Shown: positions 7,321-17,009, counted from the stretch's first letter. The stretch: DNA of 64,000 nucleotides from Sulfitobacter noctilucicola (GCF_000622385.1 NZ_JASD01000008.1:1-64000); one strand, 5' to 3'. Numbers and translations: made by a program. Notes: generated from the letters alone by a model not told the origin.

Positions 7321-7620
7321 TTAGGTCAGCGCGTCCGCTGTTGAAGAGGACTTTGCAATCGCCTTCTTGATCTTCAATGCATTGGCGGACAGCTCTGTGT
7401 CTTTCGCTTTTGCCAAGAACTTGTCCAGACCACCACGGTGATCAACAGAACGCAAAGCATGCGCAGAGATGCGCAGCTTGAACGAACGGCCCAGAGTTTC
7501 GGACTGAAGCGTTGTGTCGTTCAGGTTCGGCAGAAAGCGACGACGCGTCTTGTTGTTCGCGTGGCTTACATTGTTGCCCGTCATCGGGCCTTTTCCGGTC
7601 AATTCGCAGACGCGTGACAT
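7321..7620 (-). CDS. rpmB: 50S ribosomal protein L28
   Basis: The 99-residue protein begins [20 protein letters not shown], the conserved L28 N-terminus, and continues with [10 protein letters not shown] and the [18 protein letters not shown] core. Alphaproteobacterial L28 is about 20 residues longer than the E. coli form, as here. The start is placed at 7620 because L28 begins there; the open frame runs 23 codons further upstream. Confidence 0.97.
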   Translation of the reverse strand: MSRVCELTGKGPMTGNNVSHANNKTRRRFLPNLNDTTLQSETLGRSFKLRISAHALRSVDHRGGLDKFLAKAKDTELSANALKIKKAIAKSSSTADALT

Positions 7621-8015
7621 GGGTTCATCCTTTTGCTTTAGTGGTGTGGCAACGCATTCCCGCAGCGACACATAAAAGAGGCCGCGCAATGCGACCTCGA
7701 AAACTTGTTCGCTGGCTTTAGTGGGAATCGGCTAAGGGGTCAAGCGGTAGTCACCCCGAAGCGGGCGATAGATGCCTACGGTGTGGCGCGGCGCACCTTA
7801 GCAGTACCGCGCAACAGCGAATTTGCGCTTGAGGCCTATGCTCGCTGCCCTACTCCGCTATCTGCAAATTTGACTTCCGGCAATCGCCAACCCGCAACCC
7901 AGCGCACATTATTTCCGATCACGCCACTCCACGTAAAGCTCACCTAGCAGCGCCAAAATCGTCCAACACCCCATTCCCCCTTTCATCCCATCACCAGATT
8001 TGCGACACCTTTGCC
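7621..8015. other. Intergenic region between rpmB and pcs
   Basis: This 395-bp divergent region must contain the rpmB and pcs promoters, but I find no clear motif. An open frame of 80 codons on the plus strand (7705-7947) starts at TTG without a ribosome site and has no recognisable composition. I see no RNA gene. Confidence 0.5.
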
Positions 8016-8708
8016 ATGACCATTCAAATGCGCGCCCTCTTTGTCCATCTCTTCACCGCCACAGGTGCTGTCTTTGCCATGCTGGCGATGCTTGCCGCTG
8101 TGGATGGCAAATGGGACCTGATGTTCCTCTGGCTTGTTGTTGCGTTCTTTGTCGACGGCATCGATGGCCCGCTGGCGCGCAGATATGATGTCAAAACCAA
8201 TGCGCCACAGTTTGACGGCGTGCTTTTGGACCTGATCATCGACTACCTGACGTATGTCTTCATTCCCGCCTTTGCCCTGTTCAAATCGGGCCTGATGGAC
8301 GGGTGGAGCGGTTGGGTGATGATCATTGTCGTTACCTTCGCCTCTGCCATGTATTTCTGCGATACACGCATGAAAACAAAAGACAATTCGTTCTGGGGAT
8401 TCCCGGGATGCTTTAACATGCTGGTGCTGGTGCTTTTCGCGCTGTCGCCGGCGTGGTGGATCTGCCTGATCGTCGTGACCGTGCTGTCCATTACGATGTT
8501 CCTGCCGGTCAAGTTTGTGCATCCCGTGCGCACAGAGCGTTGGCGCGTTGTTACGCTGCCGATGGCACTGGCGTGGGTGTGCTTTGCGGGCTGGGCAGCA
8601 TGGGTTGGCTTTCACCCTGAAAGCTGGGCGCACTTCGGTCTTGTATTGACTTCGATCTATCTGGTGGGGGCTGGTGCTGTGCAACAGCTGACTGAACCCA
8701 AGGACTAG
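8016..8708 (+). CDS. pcs: Phosphatidylcholine synthase (Pcs)
   Basis: The 230-residue integral membrane CDP-alcohol phosphatidyltransferase has the Pcs form of the active-site motif, with Asp47, Asp50, Gly51, Ala54 and Arg55 in DGIDGPLARRYDV, then Gly68, Asp72 and Asp76 in DGVLLDLIIDYLTYVF. Pcs condenses CDP-diacylglycerol with choline to give phosphatidylcholine and CMP in the inner membrane, a pathway typical of host-associated and marine alphaproteobacteria. About eight membrane segments are visible. Its stop overlaps the stop of convergent ogt inside CTAG. Confidence 0.93.
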   Translation: MTIQMRALFVHLFTATGAVFAMLAMLAAVDGKWDLMFLWLVVAFFVDGIDGPLARRYDVKTNAPQFDGVLLDLIIDYLTYVFIPAFALFKSGLMDGWSGWVMIIVVTFASAMYFCDTRMKTKDNSFWGFPGCFNMLVLVLFALSPAWWICLIVVTVLSITMFLPVKFVHPVRTERWRVVTLPMALAWVCFAGWAAWVGFHPESWAHFGLVLTSIYLVGAGAVQQLTEPKD

Positions 8709-9160
8709 ATCAAGAGGCCCGCCGCGCCTTCGTGCCGCAAAAGCGCTACCTTCGTCTCTACCCCGCCGCGCCCCGAAAACCCCGTCAAACCTTTTGCGCC
8801 CATGACACGGTGGCATGGAATGATCACCGGGATCGGATTGCCGCCACAGGCCTGCCCGACCGCTTGCGCAGGCACTCCAAGCTCTTTCGCGATATCGCCG
8901 TAGGTCTTGGTGTATCCGAAGGGGATCGCTGACATAACGCGGCACACGTCGCGCTGGAAAGCAGAGCCCGCGACCTCCAGCGGCAAATCGAAGGTTTCCA
9001 ATGCTCCCGAGCCATAGGCAGAAAGCTGGCGCGTTGCTTCGTCCAGCAAGGCAGAGCTGGCCTGATCCTCGGCCCAGAACCAGTCAAGCGCGACAATTGC
9101 ATCATCCCGTTCTGTTACGGTGAGATCGCCAAAGGGCGTATGGACAGACTGTTGTTTCAT
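8705..9160 (-). CDS. ogt: Methylated-DNA--protein-cysteine methyltransferase
   Basis: The 151-residue protein contains the PCHRV active site (Cys116), the preceding GGNPIPVIIPCHR, and the SAFQRDVCRVMSAIPFG DNA-binding HTH. It accepts the alkyl group from O6-alkylguanine in a suicide reaction, as Ogt/MGMT does. The start at 9160 fits the family (TPFGDLTVTE) but is preceded directly by the T-run of the ileS terminator, so no Shine-Dalgarno sequence is present. Confidence 0.92.
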   Translation of the reverse strand: MKQQSVHTPFGDLTVTERDDAIVALDWFWAEDQASSALLDEATRQLSAYGSGALETFDLPLEVAGSAFQRDVCRVMSAIPFGYTKTYGDIAKELGVPAQAVGQACGGNPIPVIIPCHRVMGAKGLTGFSGRGGVETKVALLRHEGAAGLLI

Positions 9161-9191
9161 AAAAAAAGACTGCGCGTATTTCCGCGCAGTC
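9161..9191 (-). terminator. Rho-independent terminator of ileS
   Basis: On the minus strand a perfect nine-base stem GACTGCGCG/CGCGCAGTC with a six-base loop is followed by seven T. It lies about 70 bases after the ileS stop, and its T-run ends exactly at the ogt start codon. Confidence 0.9.
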
Positions 9192-9260
9192 TCAATCCGT
9201 TTCTTGCGTCAACGACGAACCAAAGCGTCACCTTAGTTAAGGTGGACGCCCCATCCACGT

Positions 9261-12236
9261 TTAGCTGACTGCTGCGTCACAGCGACCACAAACGCCGGGG
9301 TGCGCGTGCGTACCCACATCCGGCAGTACTTTCCAGCAACGGGCGCATTTCTCGCCCTCGGCCAAAGCAAAGGATACGGCCACACCTTCCACTTCAGGCA
9401 TGCGGAAGGCATCTGCGGGGGCCGCGTCGCCACTAACGGTGATGTCCGACGTGATGCTCACATCCTCGAACGACACCGATTCCAACGCTGCGCGCTGTTC
9501 CGCATCCTCGATATAGACCACTGGTGCGGCTTCGAGAGAGGCACCAATCACCTTCTCGACACGCTGCACTTCCAGTGCTGACGTCACAACCCGCCGTGCA
9601 GCGCGGACCTTGGCCCATTTCGCCGCCAGTTCAGGGTTTAACCACTCTGACGGTGTCTCGGGCATGTCCGTGAGGTGAACGGAGCTGTCATCACCGGGAT
9701 ACCGCTCCAACCAGACCTCTTCCATGGTAAAGACCAATACAGGCGCGAGCCATGTCGTCAGGCGGTGGAACAAGATGTCCAGCACTGTACGCGCAGCGCG
9801 ACGACGCTCGGTGTCGCCGTCACAATACAAGGCATCCTTGCGGATATCGAAATAGAATGCGCTCAGATCAACGGTAGCAAAGGTGAACACCGCCTGAAAC
9901 ACACCCTGGAAATCAAACCGTGCATAACCTTCGCGCACGACCTTATCCAACTCCGCAAGACGGTGAAGAACAAGACGCTCAAGCTCCGGCATATCCGCAG
10001 GGTCGACACGGTCAGCCTCTGAAAAATCGCTGAGCGAGCCCAGCATATAGCGCATCGTGTTGCGTAAGCGGCGATAGCTGTCCGCGACCCCTTTCAGGAT
10101 CTCGTCCCCGATCCGCTGGTCCTGTGTATAATCGGTCTGTGCCACCCAAAGGCGCAGGATATCCGCACCGTATTGCTGCACGATCTTTTCCGGCACAATG
10201 GTATTGCCGATGGACTTGGACATCTTCATGCCCTTCGCATCCAGCGTAAATCCATGTGTCACCACGTTGCGGTAAGGGGCATGGCCGGTGGTACCAACAG
10301 ACTGCAACAGCGACGAATGGAACCAGCCGCGGTGCTGGTCAGTGCCCTCCATATAGACATCCGCAATCCCGTCTTCGGTACCATCCTCACGGTCACGCAG
10401 AGTGAACGCATGGGTCGAACCGGAATCAAACCACACATCCAGAATGTCTGTGACCTGATCATAGTCGTCAGGGTTCACGATACCGCCAAGGAATCGCTCT
10501 TTCGCGCCGTCCTCGTACCAAGCATCGGCACCTTCGACTTCAAACGCCTCAACAATGCGCGCGTTCACGTCCGGATGACGCAGCAGGAAATCCGGATCGG
10601 TCGGCAGCACGCCTTTGCGCGTGAAGCACGTCAGCGGAACACCCCATGCGCGTTGACGCGACAATACCCAGTCGGGCCGCGCTTCCATCATCGCATGCAG
10701 GCGGTTGCGCCCGGACTTTGGCGTCCAGTTCACATTGTCAATCTCGGTCAGCGCCCGCTCTCGGATCGTCTTTCCGTGTTCATCCAGCCCATCACCCACG
10801 ACCTTGTCGATCGCCGCAAACCACTGCGGCGTGTTGCGATAGATCACCGGTGCCTTGGAGCGCCATGAATGCGGATAGCTGTGCTTGATCTTGCCACGTG
10901 CCAGCAGCCCGCCGACCTCGACCAGCTTCTCGATCACAGCGGCGTTTGCATTGCCTTCCTTGCCATTCGGCTTGAGGATCGCCTTACCGCCAAAGAACGG
11001 CAGATCGTCGCGGTAACGGCCATCGGGGTTCACGTTATAGGTGATCACCTGCTCCAACATGCCCAGATCACGGTAGAGGTCGTACTCCTCAAGACCGTGG
11101 GAAGGCGCGCAATGCACAAAGCCCGTCCCTTCGGTGTCAGTGACAAACTCGGCAGCGCGGAAATCGCGCAGATCGTCCCATTCGCCGTTGCCACCTTCGG
11201 CACCGGCCAGCGGGTGCTTCAGCGCCAAACCGGCCAGTTCATCCGCCGTTAAATCACGCACACGGGTCCACATATCGTCTTCCAGACGGGCACGGCCAAA
11301 TACGTCAGCCGCCAGATTGTCAGCCAAGAGAAAGCGGTCACCCGCAGCGGCCCAACATTCATCCGGCGTCGATGTCACTTCATAAAGGCCATAAGAAATG
11401 CCGGCACCATAAACGACAGCTTTGTTTGACGGCATGGTCCAAGGCGTCGTCGTCCAGATCACAACAGACGCACCCTTGAGATCAGACGCAAGCACCCGCT
11501 GGTTCCCGCCATCGAAATCACCGGCTTCATCCAGGGGCATTTCTGCGGCACCGGCCTCAACAACCTCGAACTTCACCCAGATCGTAAAGCTGTCCTTGTC
11601 GTGATACTCCACCTCGGCCTCGGCCAGTGCGGTCTGCTCCACCGGCGACCACATCACAGGTTTAGAGCCCTGATATAGCGTGCCGTTCATCAGAAATTTC
11701 ATGAATTCTTCTGCGATCACCCGCTCAGCGTGAAAATCCATCGTAAGGTACGGATCGGCCCAGTTGCCCTGCACTCCAAGGCGTTTAAATTCCTCGCGCT
11801 GCACATCAACCCAGCCTGCGGCAAAGTTGCGACACTCTGCGCGGAATTCGTTGATCGGCACCTCATCCTTGTCGCGGCCCTTTTTGCGGTACTGTTCTTC
11901 GATCTTCCACTCGATCGGCAGACCGTGGCAATCCCACCCCGGGATATAGCGCGCATCGCGTCCCATCATCTGGTGGCTGCGTACGATCATGTCCTTGATG
12001 GTCTTGTTCAGTGCGTGACCGATATGCAGATGCCCGTTGGCGTAGGGCGGTCCGTCATGCAGCGTAAAAGGCTCACGCCCCTCTTTCTCGCGCAGGCGAT
12101 CATAAACACCGATTTTTTCCCAACGGGCGAGCCAGTCGGGTTCGCGCTTGGGCAGGCCCGCGCGCATCGGGAAATCGGTCTTGGGCAGGTTCAGCGTGGA
12201 TTTATAGTCGAGTGTTTCAGGTGTATCGGCGCACAT
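9261..12236 (-). CDS. ileS: Isoleucyl-tRNA synthetase
   Basis: The 991-residue class I synthetase has HIGH at residues 71-74 (GHLHIGHALNK), the WDCHGLPIEWK region, the large CP1 editing domain, KMSKSIGN in the catalytic core and a C-terminal zinc finger (CARCWKVLPD then CGRCDAAVS). It charges tRNA-Ile and edits valine. The start MCADTPETLDYKSTLNLPKT matches alphaproteobacterial IleS. A GC-rich hairpin lies in the leader (12307-12336), and a strong terminator follows the gene. Confidence 0.97.
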   Translation of the reverse strand: MCADTPETLDYKSTLNLPKTDFPMRAGLPKREPDWLARWEKIGVYDRLREKEGREPFTLHDGPPYANGHLHIGHALNKTIKDMIVRSHQMMGRDARYIPGWDCHGLPIEWKIEEQYRKKGRDKDEVPINEFRAECRNFAAGWVDVQREEFKRLGVQGNWADPYLTMDFHAERVIAEEFMKFLMNGTLYQGSKPVMWSPVEQTALAEAEVEYHDKDSFTIWVKFEVVEAGAAEMPLDEAGDFDGGNQRVLASDLKGASVVIWTTTPWTMPSNKAVVYGAGISYGLYEVTSTPDECWAAAGDRFLLADNLAADVFGRARLEDDMWTRVRDLTADELAGLALKHPLAGAEGGNGEWDDLRDFRAAEFVTDTEGTGFVHCAPSHGLEEYDLYRDLGMLEQVITYNVNPDGRYRDDLPFFGGKAILKPNGKEGNANAAVIEKLVEVGGLLARGKIKHSYPHSWRSKAPVIYRNTPQWFAAIDKVVGDGLDEHGKTIRERALTEIDNVNWTPKSGRNRLHAMMEARPDWVLSRQRAWGVPLTCFTRKGVLPTDPDFLLRHPDVNARIVEAFEVEGADAWYEDGAKERFLGGIVNPDDYDQVTDILDVWFDSGSTHAFTLRDREDGTEDGIADVYMEGTDQHRGWFHSSLLQSVGTTGHAPYRNVVTHGFTLDAKGMKMSKSIGNTIVPEKIVQQYGADILRLWVAQTDYTQDQRIGDEILKGVADSYRRLRNTMRYMLGSLSDFSEADRVDPADMPELERLVLHRLAELDKVVREGYARFDFQGVFQAVFTFATVDLSAFYFDIRKDALYCDGDTERRRAARTVLDILFHRLTTWLAPVLVFTMEEVWLERYPGDDSSVHLTDMPETPSEWLNPELAAKWAKVRAARRVVTSALEVQRVEKVIGASLEAAPVVYIEDAEQRAALESVSFEDVSITSDITVSGDAAPADAFRMPEVEGVAVSFALAEGEKCARCWKVLPDVGTHAHPGVCGRCDAAVS

Positions 12237-12306
12237 GTCAGGCGTCCTTCGAATAAAGTCTGGAATTGGGATGGTTCATATGGTGCGAATGGCTCAAACA
12301 CCTCTG

Positions 12307-12336
12307 CCCGGCGTCTCAGTTAATCAGAGCGCCGGG
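12307..12336 (-). promoter_or_regulatory. GC-rich hairpin upstream of ileS
   Basis: CCCGGCG-T-CTC pairs with GAG-CGCCGGG across a nine-base loop, giving a ten-pair stem with one bulge. It lies between the end of the flavoprotein operon and ileS, on the minus strand of both. No T-run follows, so it could be a weak terminator or part of the ileS leader. Confidence 0.4.
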
Positions 12337-12440
12337 GATATAATTCGAATAATGATGAAGCGAGGCTGCGTCATAGGCTGCTTATAGGCTTGGGGTCGCG
12401 GGCCGACAAGCCCCTCCTACCTGCGCAAAGCCTTGACCCG

Positions 12441-14051
12441 TCAGTCATGCACATGCGCCCAGACAGCAGACATCACAACCGACCCTTCTCCGACACCCGA
12501 GGCCACCCGCTTGACCGATCCGGACCTCACATCGCCTACGGCAAAGACGCCCGCGCGCGAGGTCTCGTACTGTGAGCGACCACCAACGTCCCGCCCGGTC
12601 GGGACAAACCCTTTGTCGTCCAGATCTACCAGACCGGACAACCACTGCGTATTGGGTGCTGCACCAACCATCACGAACAGTGCGGCTATCTCCAGCAGCG
12701 TCGTTCCGTCCGGCCCTGAAAGTGTCACAGCCTCAAGCGCCTGCTCTCCCTGAAGCGCGTTTACTTGCGTGCCGGTGTGGATCGTTATTTTTGGATGCGC
12801 CTCAAGCCGGCTAAGCAAATAATCGGACATGGAGGAGGCGAGCGCGTCACCGCGCACAAGAACATGCACATGGTGACAGGTCCGCGTCAGATACATCGCC
12901 GCTTGTCCGGCGGAGTTACCGCCGCCGATGATCGCCACTTCCGACCCACGGCACCAGCGCGCCTCAACCTCGGTCGCCGCATAGTAAACACCGGCACCTT
13001 CCAGTTCTTCGAGCCGGTCGAACGGCATTCTACGGTATTGGACGCCGGTCGCTACGATTAAGCTGCGCGCGGACACAGATTGTCCGTTGTCCAGCGCCAC
13101 ATGGAACCGTTTCTTTTCGCATTGCGTCAGACTTGCAGCGCGGCGCGGCACAGCAAAACGGGTGCCGAATTTCATCGCCTGCACTTCGCCTCTGCCAACC
13201 AGATCGCCGCCCGAGATACCCGTGGGAAACCCCATGTAATTTTCGATCCGGCTTGAAGTGCCCGCTTGCCCACCGATTGCCAGATCTTCCACGACCAATG
13301 CGCGCAGCCCTTCAGCGCCAGCATAGACCGCCGCTGCCACTCCTGCCGGTCCACCGCCTACGATCACAACATCAAAAAGCTCATTCGAGGAAACTGCAAG
13401 GTCCAGACCGATTACCGCCGCAACGGCCTCCGGTGTTGGCGGGTCTATCAGATGACCCTGTCCGAAAATCACTGCTGGTCCGGCAGTCTCCATTCCGCAA
13501 CCCGCAGCGATCTCGTGGCCTTCATCCGACCCGATCTCAACCTCGCGATACGGAATGCGATTGCGGGCGGCAAAGCTGGCGACACGGCGGATATCTGTGC
13601 TGCTCTCTGCCCCTAATAGGGTAAGCGCGGAACCTGATACTTCCAACATCCGTCTGCGCCGCGCAGCCAGAACCGTAACGATGATGTCACTCATCTCGGG
13701 CATGTCCGACATCAGGCGCAGCATATCATCGCGCGGCACACAGAGAATTTCACTGTCCACCACGGCCCTCGCCCCCGCAAGCGACTTGCCGCCTGACAAA
13801 AACTGTAAATCACCGAAGAACTGGCGGGGACCTAGTGTGTCGCTCCCCATACGTTCGTTCGTGCGCGGATCTACGGGTTCAAGCTCGCCTGACAAAACGA
13901 AATGAAACTGGTCCGTTGCAGCACCGGGTTCTTGTACAATGGCACCGGCCTTTTTCAACGAGACAAGGCCAACTTTCCGCATCGCCTCAATATGCACGTC
14001 TTCTAACGGGGTCCGCACCATCGTCTTGAGGTCGGCTGCAAAGCTCTCCAT
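12441..14051 (-). CDS. cNMP-binding domain / thioredoxin-reductase-like flavoprotein
   Basis: The 536-residue protein has three parts: a cyclic-nucleotide-binding-type domain (about 1-135, with FHFVLSGELEPV and QFFGDLQFLSGG), a thioredoxin/glutaredoxin-fold-like linker (about 145-215), and a class II thioredoxin-reductase-like FAD/NAD(P)H module from 226 (FAD motif GGGPAG 232-237, IGGQAGTSSRIENYMGFPTG, nucleotide motif IIGGGNSAGQAA). Where thioredoxin reductase has its CATC disulfide the sequence reads YYAATEVEARW, so the redox cysteines are absent and another electron acceptor is likely. It begins one base after the YcjF-like stop, as the last gene of a coupled four-gene unit. Confidence 0.85.
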   Translation of the reverse strand: MESFAADLKTMVRTPLEDVHIEAMRKVGLVSLKKAGAIVQEPGAATDQFHFVLSGELEPVDPRTNERMGSDTLGPRQFFGDLQFLSGGKSLAGARAVVDSEILCVPRDDMLRLMSDMPEMSDIIVTVLAARRRRMLEVSGSALTLLGAESSTDIRRVASFAARNRIPYREVEIGSDEGHEIAAGCGMETAGPAVIFGQGHLIDPPTPEAVAAVIGLDLAVSSNELFDVVIVGGGPAGVAAAVYAGAEGLRALVVEDLAIGGQAGTSSRIENYMGFPTGISGGDLVGRGEVQAMKFGTRFAVPRRAASLTQCEKKRFHVALDNGQSVSARSLIVATGVQYRRMPFDRLEELEGAGVYYAATEVEARWCRGSEVAIIGGGNSAGQAAMYLTRTCHHVHVLVRGDALASSMSDYLLSRLEAHPKITIHTGTQVNALQGEQALEAVTLSGPDGTTLLEIAALFVMVGAAPNTQWLSGLVDLDDKGFVPTGRDVGGRSQYETSRAGVFAVGDVRSGSVKRVASGVGEGSVVMSAVWAHVHD

Positions 14052-14052
14052 C

Positions 14053-15060
14053 TCAGCTCTCCTTGCCGCGACTGAACAGACCGCTCAGTGCGTTTTTTAT
14101 GATGCTGCGCACTTTGGGCCTCCGCTCGGGACCAAAGGGCATCGGGCGGCACACTTCCATCGCCGCCACGCCTACCCGCGCGGTCAGGGCACCGTTCACC
14201 AAACCCTCGCCGAAACGGCGGCTCAGCTTGCCAATAATCGTACCGCCCAGAACAGGCTCCAACAGATCATCCCCCACTGCGACCGCGCCTGTGGCGACCA
14301 TGTGGCTCAACACTGCACGGGTCAGTCGCCACGACCCGAAAAAGCCCGAACGTCCGCCGTACACTTCGGCCACGCGGCGGATCATCCGCAAATTCGCCGT
14401 AAGTGCAGCCGCCACATCTGCCAGCGCCAATGGTACTAATGCCGTTACGGTGGCAACCTGACGCGCCGCGGCTTCGACTTCGCGACTTGCGGCTTTATCA
14501 AGCGGGCCAAGCAATTCCTTCTCGGCCAATGATAACAGGCCCACGGGATCCAACTGATCCCCGCGCAGCTCTGCCAACCTGTCGCGCCCCCAACGGGTAT
14601 CTTCGCGCCCCTGATAAAGGCTGACCAGTCTGTCCGTGACGCGCCGTGCCTCGCCCAAGTCATGTGCGGCCAAGGCAGCAGTTGCCGCATGACGTAAACC
14701 GTCGAGCCGTGACAACCGTCCGAAAGCAGCCGCTTCGCGCAGGGCAAGCAAGCCCAGAACGAGCAGGAACATGGCCAGCAGGCCCGTCATCGCCCAACCC
14801 AACACCGGATAGCGCGTTATCAAGTCAGTCACAAAGCGCCACGCCGCAATGGACACCATCGCCCCGACAAGCGTTCCTGCCAAAGCCCAGAATAGCCGTA
14901 CCAGTCGCGACGGCTTGCGTGCCGCAAGGGTGGCTGCAACCTGCATGGCCTGCCCCCGCGGTCCGGGAATATCAATATCCGGCACAGGGGGCGCTTCGGC
15001 CACCTGAGGCGCCGGAGCATGCTCGTTCTCAAGATCGAAAAGTACCGGTCCTTTGGACAT
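14053..15060 (-). CDS. YcjF-like membrane protein (TIGR01620/DUF697)
   Basis: The 335-residue protein has an acidic, proline-rich N-terminus (MSKGPVLFDLENE, the family start) and two membrane segments at about 55-105. Its C-terminal DUF697-like region has LRMIRRVAEVYGGRSGFFGSWRLTRAVLSHMVATGAV, split here by residues I do not list in full. In E. coli ycjX-ycjF are adjacent to the psp genes and are induced with the phage-shock response. Here a GNAT gene is wedged between the ycjX-like and ycjF-like genes with overlapping or 1-bp junctions. The start at 15060 is one base after the GNAT stop. Confidence 0.82.
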   Translation of the reverse strand: MSKGPVLFDLENEHAPAPQVAEAPPVPDIDIPGPRGQAMQVAATLAARKPSRLVRLFWALAGTLVGAMVSIAAWRFVTDLITRYPVLGWAMTGLLAMFLLVLGLLALREAAAFGRLSRLDGLRHAATAALAAHDLGEARRVTDRLVSLYQGREDTRWGRDRLAELRGDQLDPVGLLSLAEKELLGPLDKAASREVEAAARQVATVTALVPLALADVAAALTANLRMIRRVAEVYGGRSGFFGSWRLTRAVLSHMVATGAVAVGDDLLEPVLGGTIIGKLSRRFGEGLVNGALTARVGVAAMEVCRPMPFGPERRPKVRSIIKNALSGLFSRGKES

Positions 15061-15061
15061 C

Positions 15062-15505
15062 TCAGGTCGCCCCCCGCTGCCATTCATATCGGATATCGGG
15101 GAGCTGTTCGTCGGTTGTTGCACCGTCGGTTCGGGCAACCTCGACAAAGCCGTGACGCAAATAGAACGCATGCGCCCGAGTGTTTGCCTGAAACGTCCAT
15201 AATTTCAGATTGTCATGCGCCGCCTTCAGCTTCTCCAACAACAGGCCACCCACGCCCTGCCCCCGCATCCCTGACGCGACATAGAGCGCGTCCAGATCGC
15301 CAGCGTTGCACGCGCTGAAAGCGACAACGCGATCTTCGGTCTCCGCCACCGTGACCCAGCCACGATCAATCATTGCACCCGCATGCGCCACATCTTCGGC
15401 CCCCGTGTGAAGCTTTGGCAGCCACGCCGTACCTTCTGCAAATTCGGTCAGGATCGCGCCGACCGTGCCTGCATCTGTTGAATGAGCGGGGCGCAAACGG
15501 ATCAC
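15062..15505 (-). CDS. GNAT-family N-acetyltransferase
   Basis: The 147-residue GNAT fold shows the acetyl-CoA pyrophosphate-binding loop (GMRGQGVGGLLLEKLK, about residues 82-97) and the late motif ANTRAHAFYLRHGFVEV. The substrate cannot be told. The start codon overlaps the stop of the upstream YcjX-like gene (ATGA), and the stop lies one base from the YcjF-like start, so it is co-translated with that pair. Confidence 0.88.
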   Translation of the reverse strand: MIRLRPAHSTDAGTVGAILTEFAEGTAWLPKLHTGAEDVAHAGAMIDRGWVTVAETEDRVVAFSACNAGDLDALYVASGMRGQGVGGLLLEKLKAAHDNLKLWTFQANTRAHAFYLRHGFVEVARTDGATTDEQLPDIRYEWQRGAT

Positions 15506-16917
15506 AGCCTGTCTCCGATCAGGAATTCCGCTGCACGATCCAACCTGATGTGCGGCGGTCCGTCACCCGGCCTGAGCGCCAGCGGAGCAGGCGCAAACCG
15601 CATCACCTGATAATCCTGATCCAACCACTTTTCGGCACCCGCCCGTGCAGGGCTAAGCAGATGTGCAGGATCCTCAGGCAGATCGCCGGGATAGAACGCC
15701 GCCTCTTTGCCTGTCTCCAATAAAGTGCCGCGCACGACGTCGAGCGGCGTGCCGTCGTGCTCCATCACAGCTTCGGTTGTGGCACGAAGCGACGCGATGG
15801 CCATCGCGGCTGTGCCTGCACCGGCGTATTGTGCACGATCTCGTGCCTCACGGGTCAGGGCTTCCATGATCGCGCTGAGTTTACTGTGCTGGGTGTGATG
15901 GAGATGGTCGGCTTTGGTCGCAGCGAAAAGAATTTTTTCCACACGCTTGCCGCCCAGCAGCCCCCGAAGAAAGGAATTTTTGCCCGGCCGAAACGCTTTG
16001 AGCGTTTCACCCATCGCGTGCCGCAGATCATCCACGGCCTGCGGTCCCTGATTGATGGCACCCAGCGCATCGACCAGCACCACCTGCCGGTCTATGCGGG
16101 CAAAGTGATCCCGAAAGAACGGCTGCACCACGCGGGACTTATACGCCTCAAACCGGCGGGCCATCTCGCGGTGCAAACTACCTCGTGTTGATGCCCCTTC
16201 GGTTGGCACCGGCGCAAAGGTTAGCACAGGCGATCCGGCAAGATCACCGGGCAGAAGAAAACGCCCCGGCGTGCAGTCGGAAAACCCTTCGGCACGTGCC
16301 GCACCCAAATAGGCCGCAAAGCGCGTTGCAAGCTCCTGAGCGAGGGTTTCATCATGTTTATCTTCTGCCTCAACATCACGCGCCAACTCCATGAATTTTT
16401 GAGCTGAATCGCGATTGTTAATCCTTGTTAAGGTTTCATTCGACCACTGTTCGTAGGATTGCTCCAGCAGACCCAGATCAAGCAGCCATTCGCCCGGGTA
16501 GTCGACAATATCCAGATGGATCGTGCGCGGCCCCTGCAGGCCGGATAGCAGACCATTGGGGCGCACCTTTAACGATAACCGCAGCTCCGAGATCGCACGC
16601 GTGCTGTCAGGCCAATGCGGCGTCTGACCGGTGAGAGCCGCCAGATGTTTCTCATACTCGAACCGCGGCAACGTATCATTGGGCTGTGGCTGCAAGAACG
16701 CAGCTTCAATCCGCCCCTCGCTGGCAGCAACAAGGCCCGGCATCCGCCCCCGATCAAGCAGGTTTGCAACCAGTGACGTGATGAACACGGTCTTGCCCGA
16801 TCTGGCAAGGCCGGTCACACCCAACCGGATCACCGGCTCGAACAGGGTCTCCGACACAGTATCCTGCACCGCCTCTACCTGTCGCCAGATGCCGTCCGCA
16901 ATTCGTGAAATACCCAA
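15502..16917 (-). CDS. YcjX-family P-loop GTPase-like protein (DUF463)
   Basis: The protein has a Walker A motif GLARSGKT soon after the N-terminus, the [16 protein letters not shown] region characteristic of YcjX, and ATKADHLHH late in the sequence, which may act in nucleotide recognition. YcjX proteins accompany YcjF and are linked to envelope stress in E. coli; their biochemical role is not settled. The frame is open to an ATG at 16965, but the conserved N-terminus ([18 protein letters not shown]) suggests TTG 16917 as an equally good start. It is divergent from truA and heads a four-gene coupled unit. Confidence 0.85.
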   Translation of the reverse strand: MGISRIADGIWRQVEAVQDTVSETLFEPVIRLGVTGLARSGKTVFITSLVANLLDRGRMPGLVAASEGRIEAAFLQPQPNDTLPRFEYEKHLAALTGQTPHWPDSTRAISELRLSLKVRPNGLLSGLQGPRTIHLDIVDYPGEWLLDLGLLEQSYEQWSNETLTRINNRDSAQKFMELARDVEAEDKHDETLAQELATRFAAYLGAARAEGFSDCTPGRFLLPGDLAGSPVLTFAPVPTEGASTRGSLHREMARRFEAYKSRVVQPFFRDHFARIDRQVVLVDALGAINQGPQAVDDLRHAMGETLKAFRPGKNSFLRGLLGGKRVEKILFAATKADHLHHTQHSKLSAIMEALTREARDRAQYAGAGTAAMAIASLRATTEAVMEHDGTPLDVVRGTLLETGKEAAFYPGDLPEDPAHLLSPARAGAEKWLDQDYQVMRFAPAPLALRPGDGPPHIRLDRAAEFLIGDRL

Positions 16918-17009
16918 AAACCCAAACCCGTCATTATCAAGCGTTACAGCAACATAGGGTCGCACCCATGGGATTGCCAGAAGCCATGGCGCAGGGTAGA
17001 GCGCTGGCC

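Noticed and set aside
7705..7947. 80-codon plus-strand frame in the rpmB-pcs gap
   Set aside because: TTG start, no Shine-Dalgarno, low-information sequence.
7983..8945. 320-codon open frame on the minus strand opposite pcs and ogt
   Set aside because: It is antisense to two well-supported genes, its composition is rich in His/Arg/Gln, and it has no recognisable domain: a shadow of GC-rich codon bias.
12237..12440. T-box-like regulation of ileS
   Set aside because: A hairpin is present, but there is no T-box motif or specifier loop, and T-boxes are not expected in this group.
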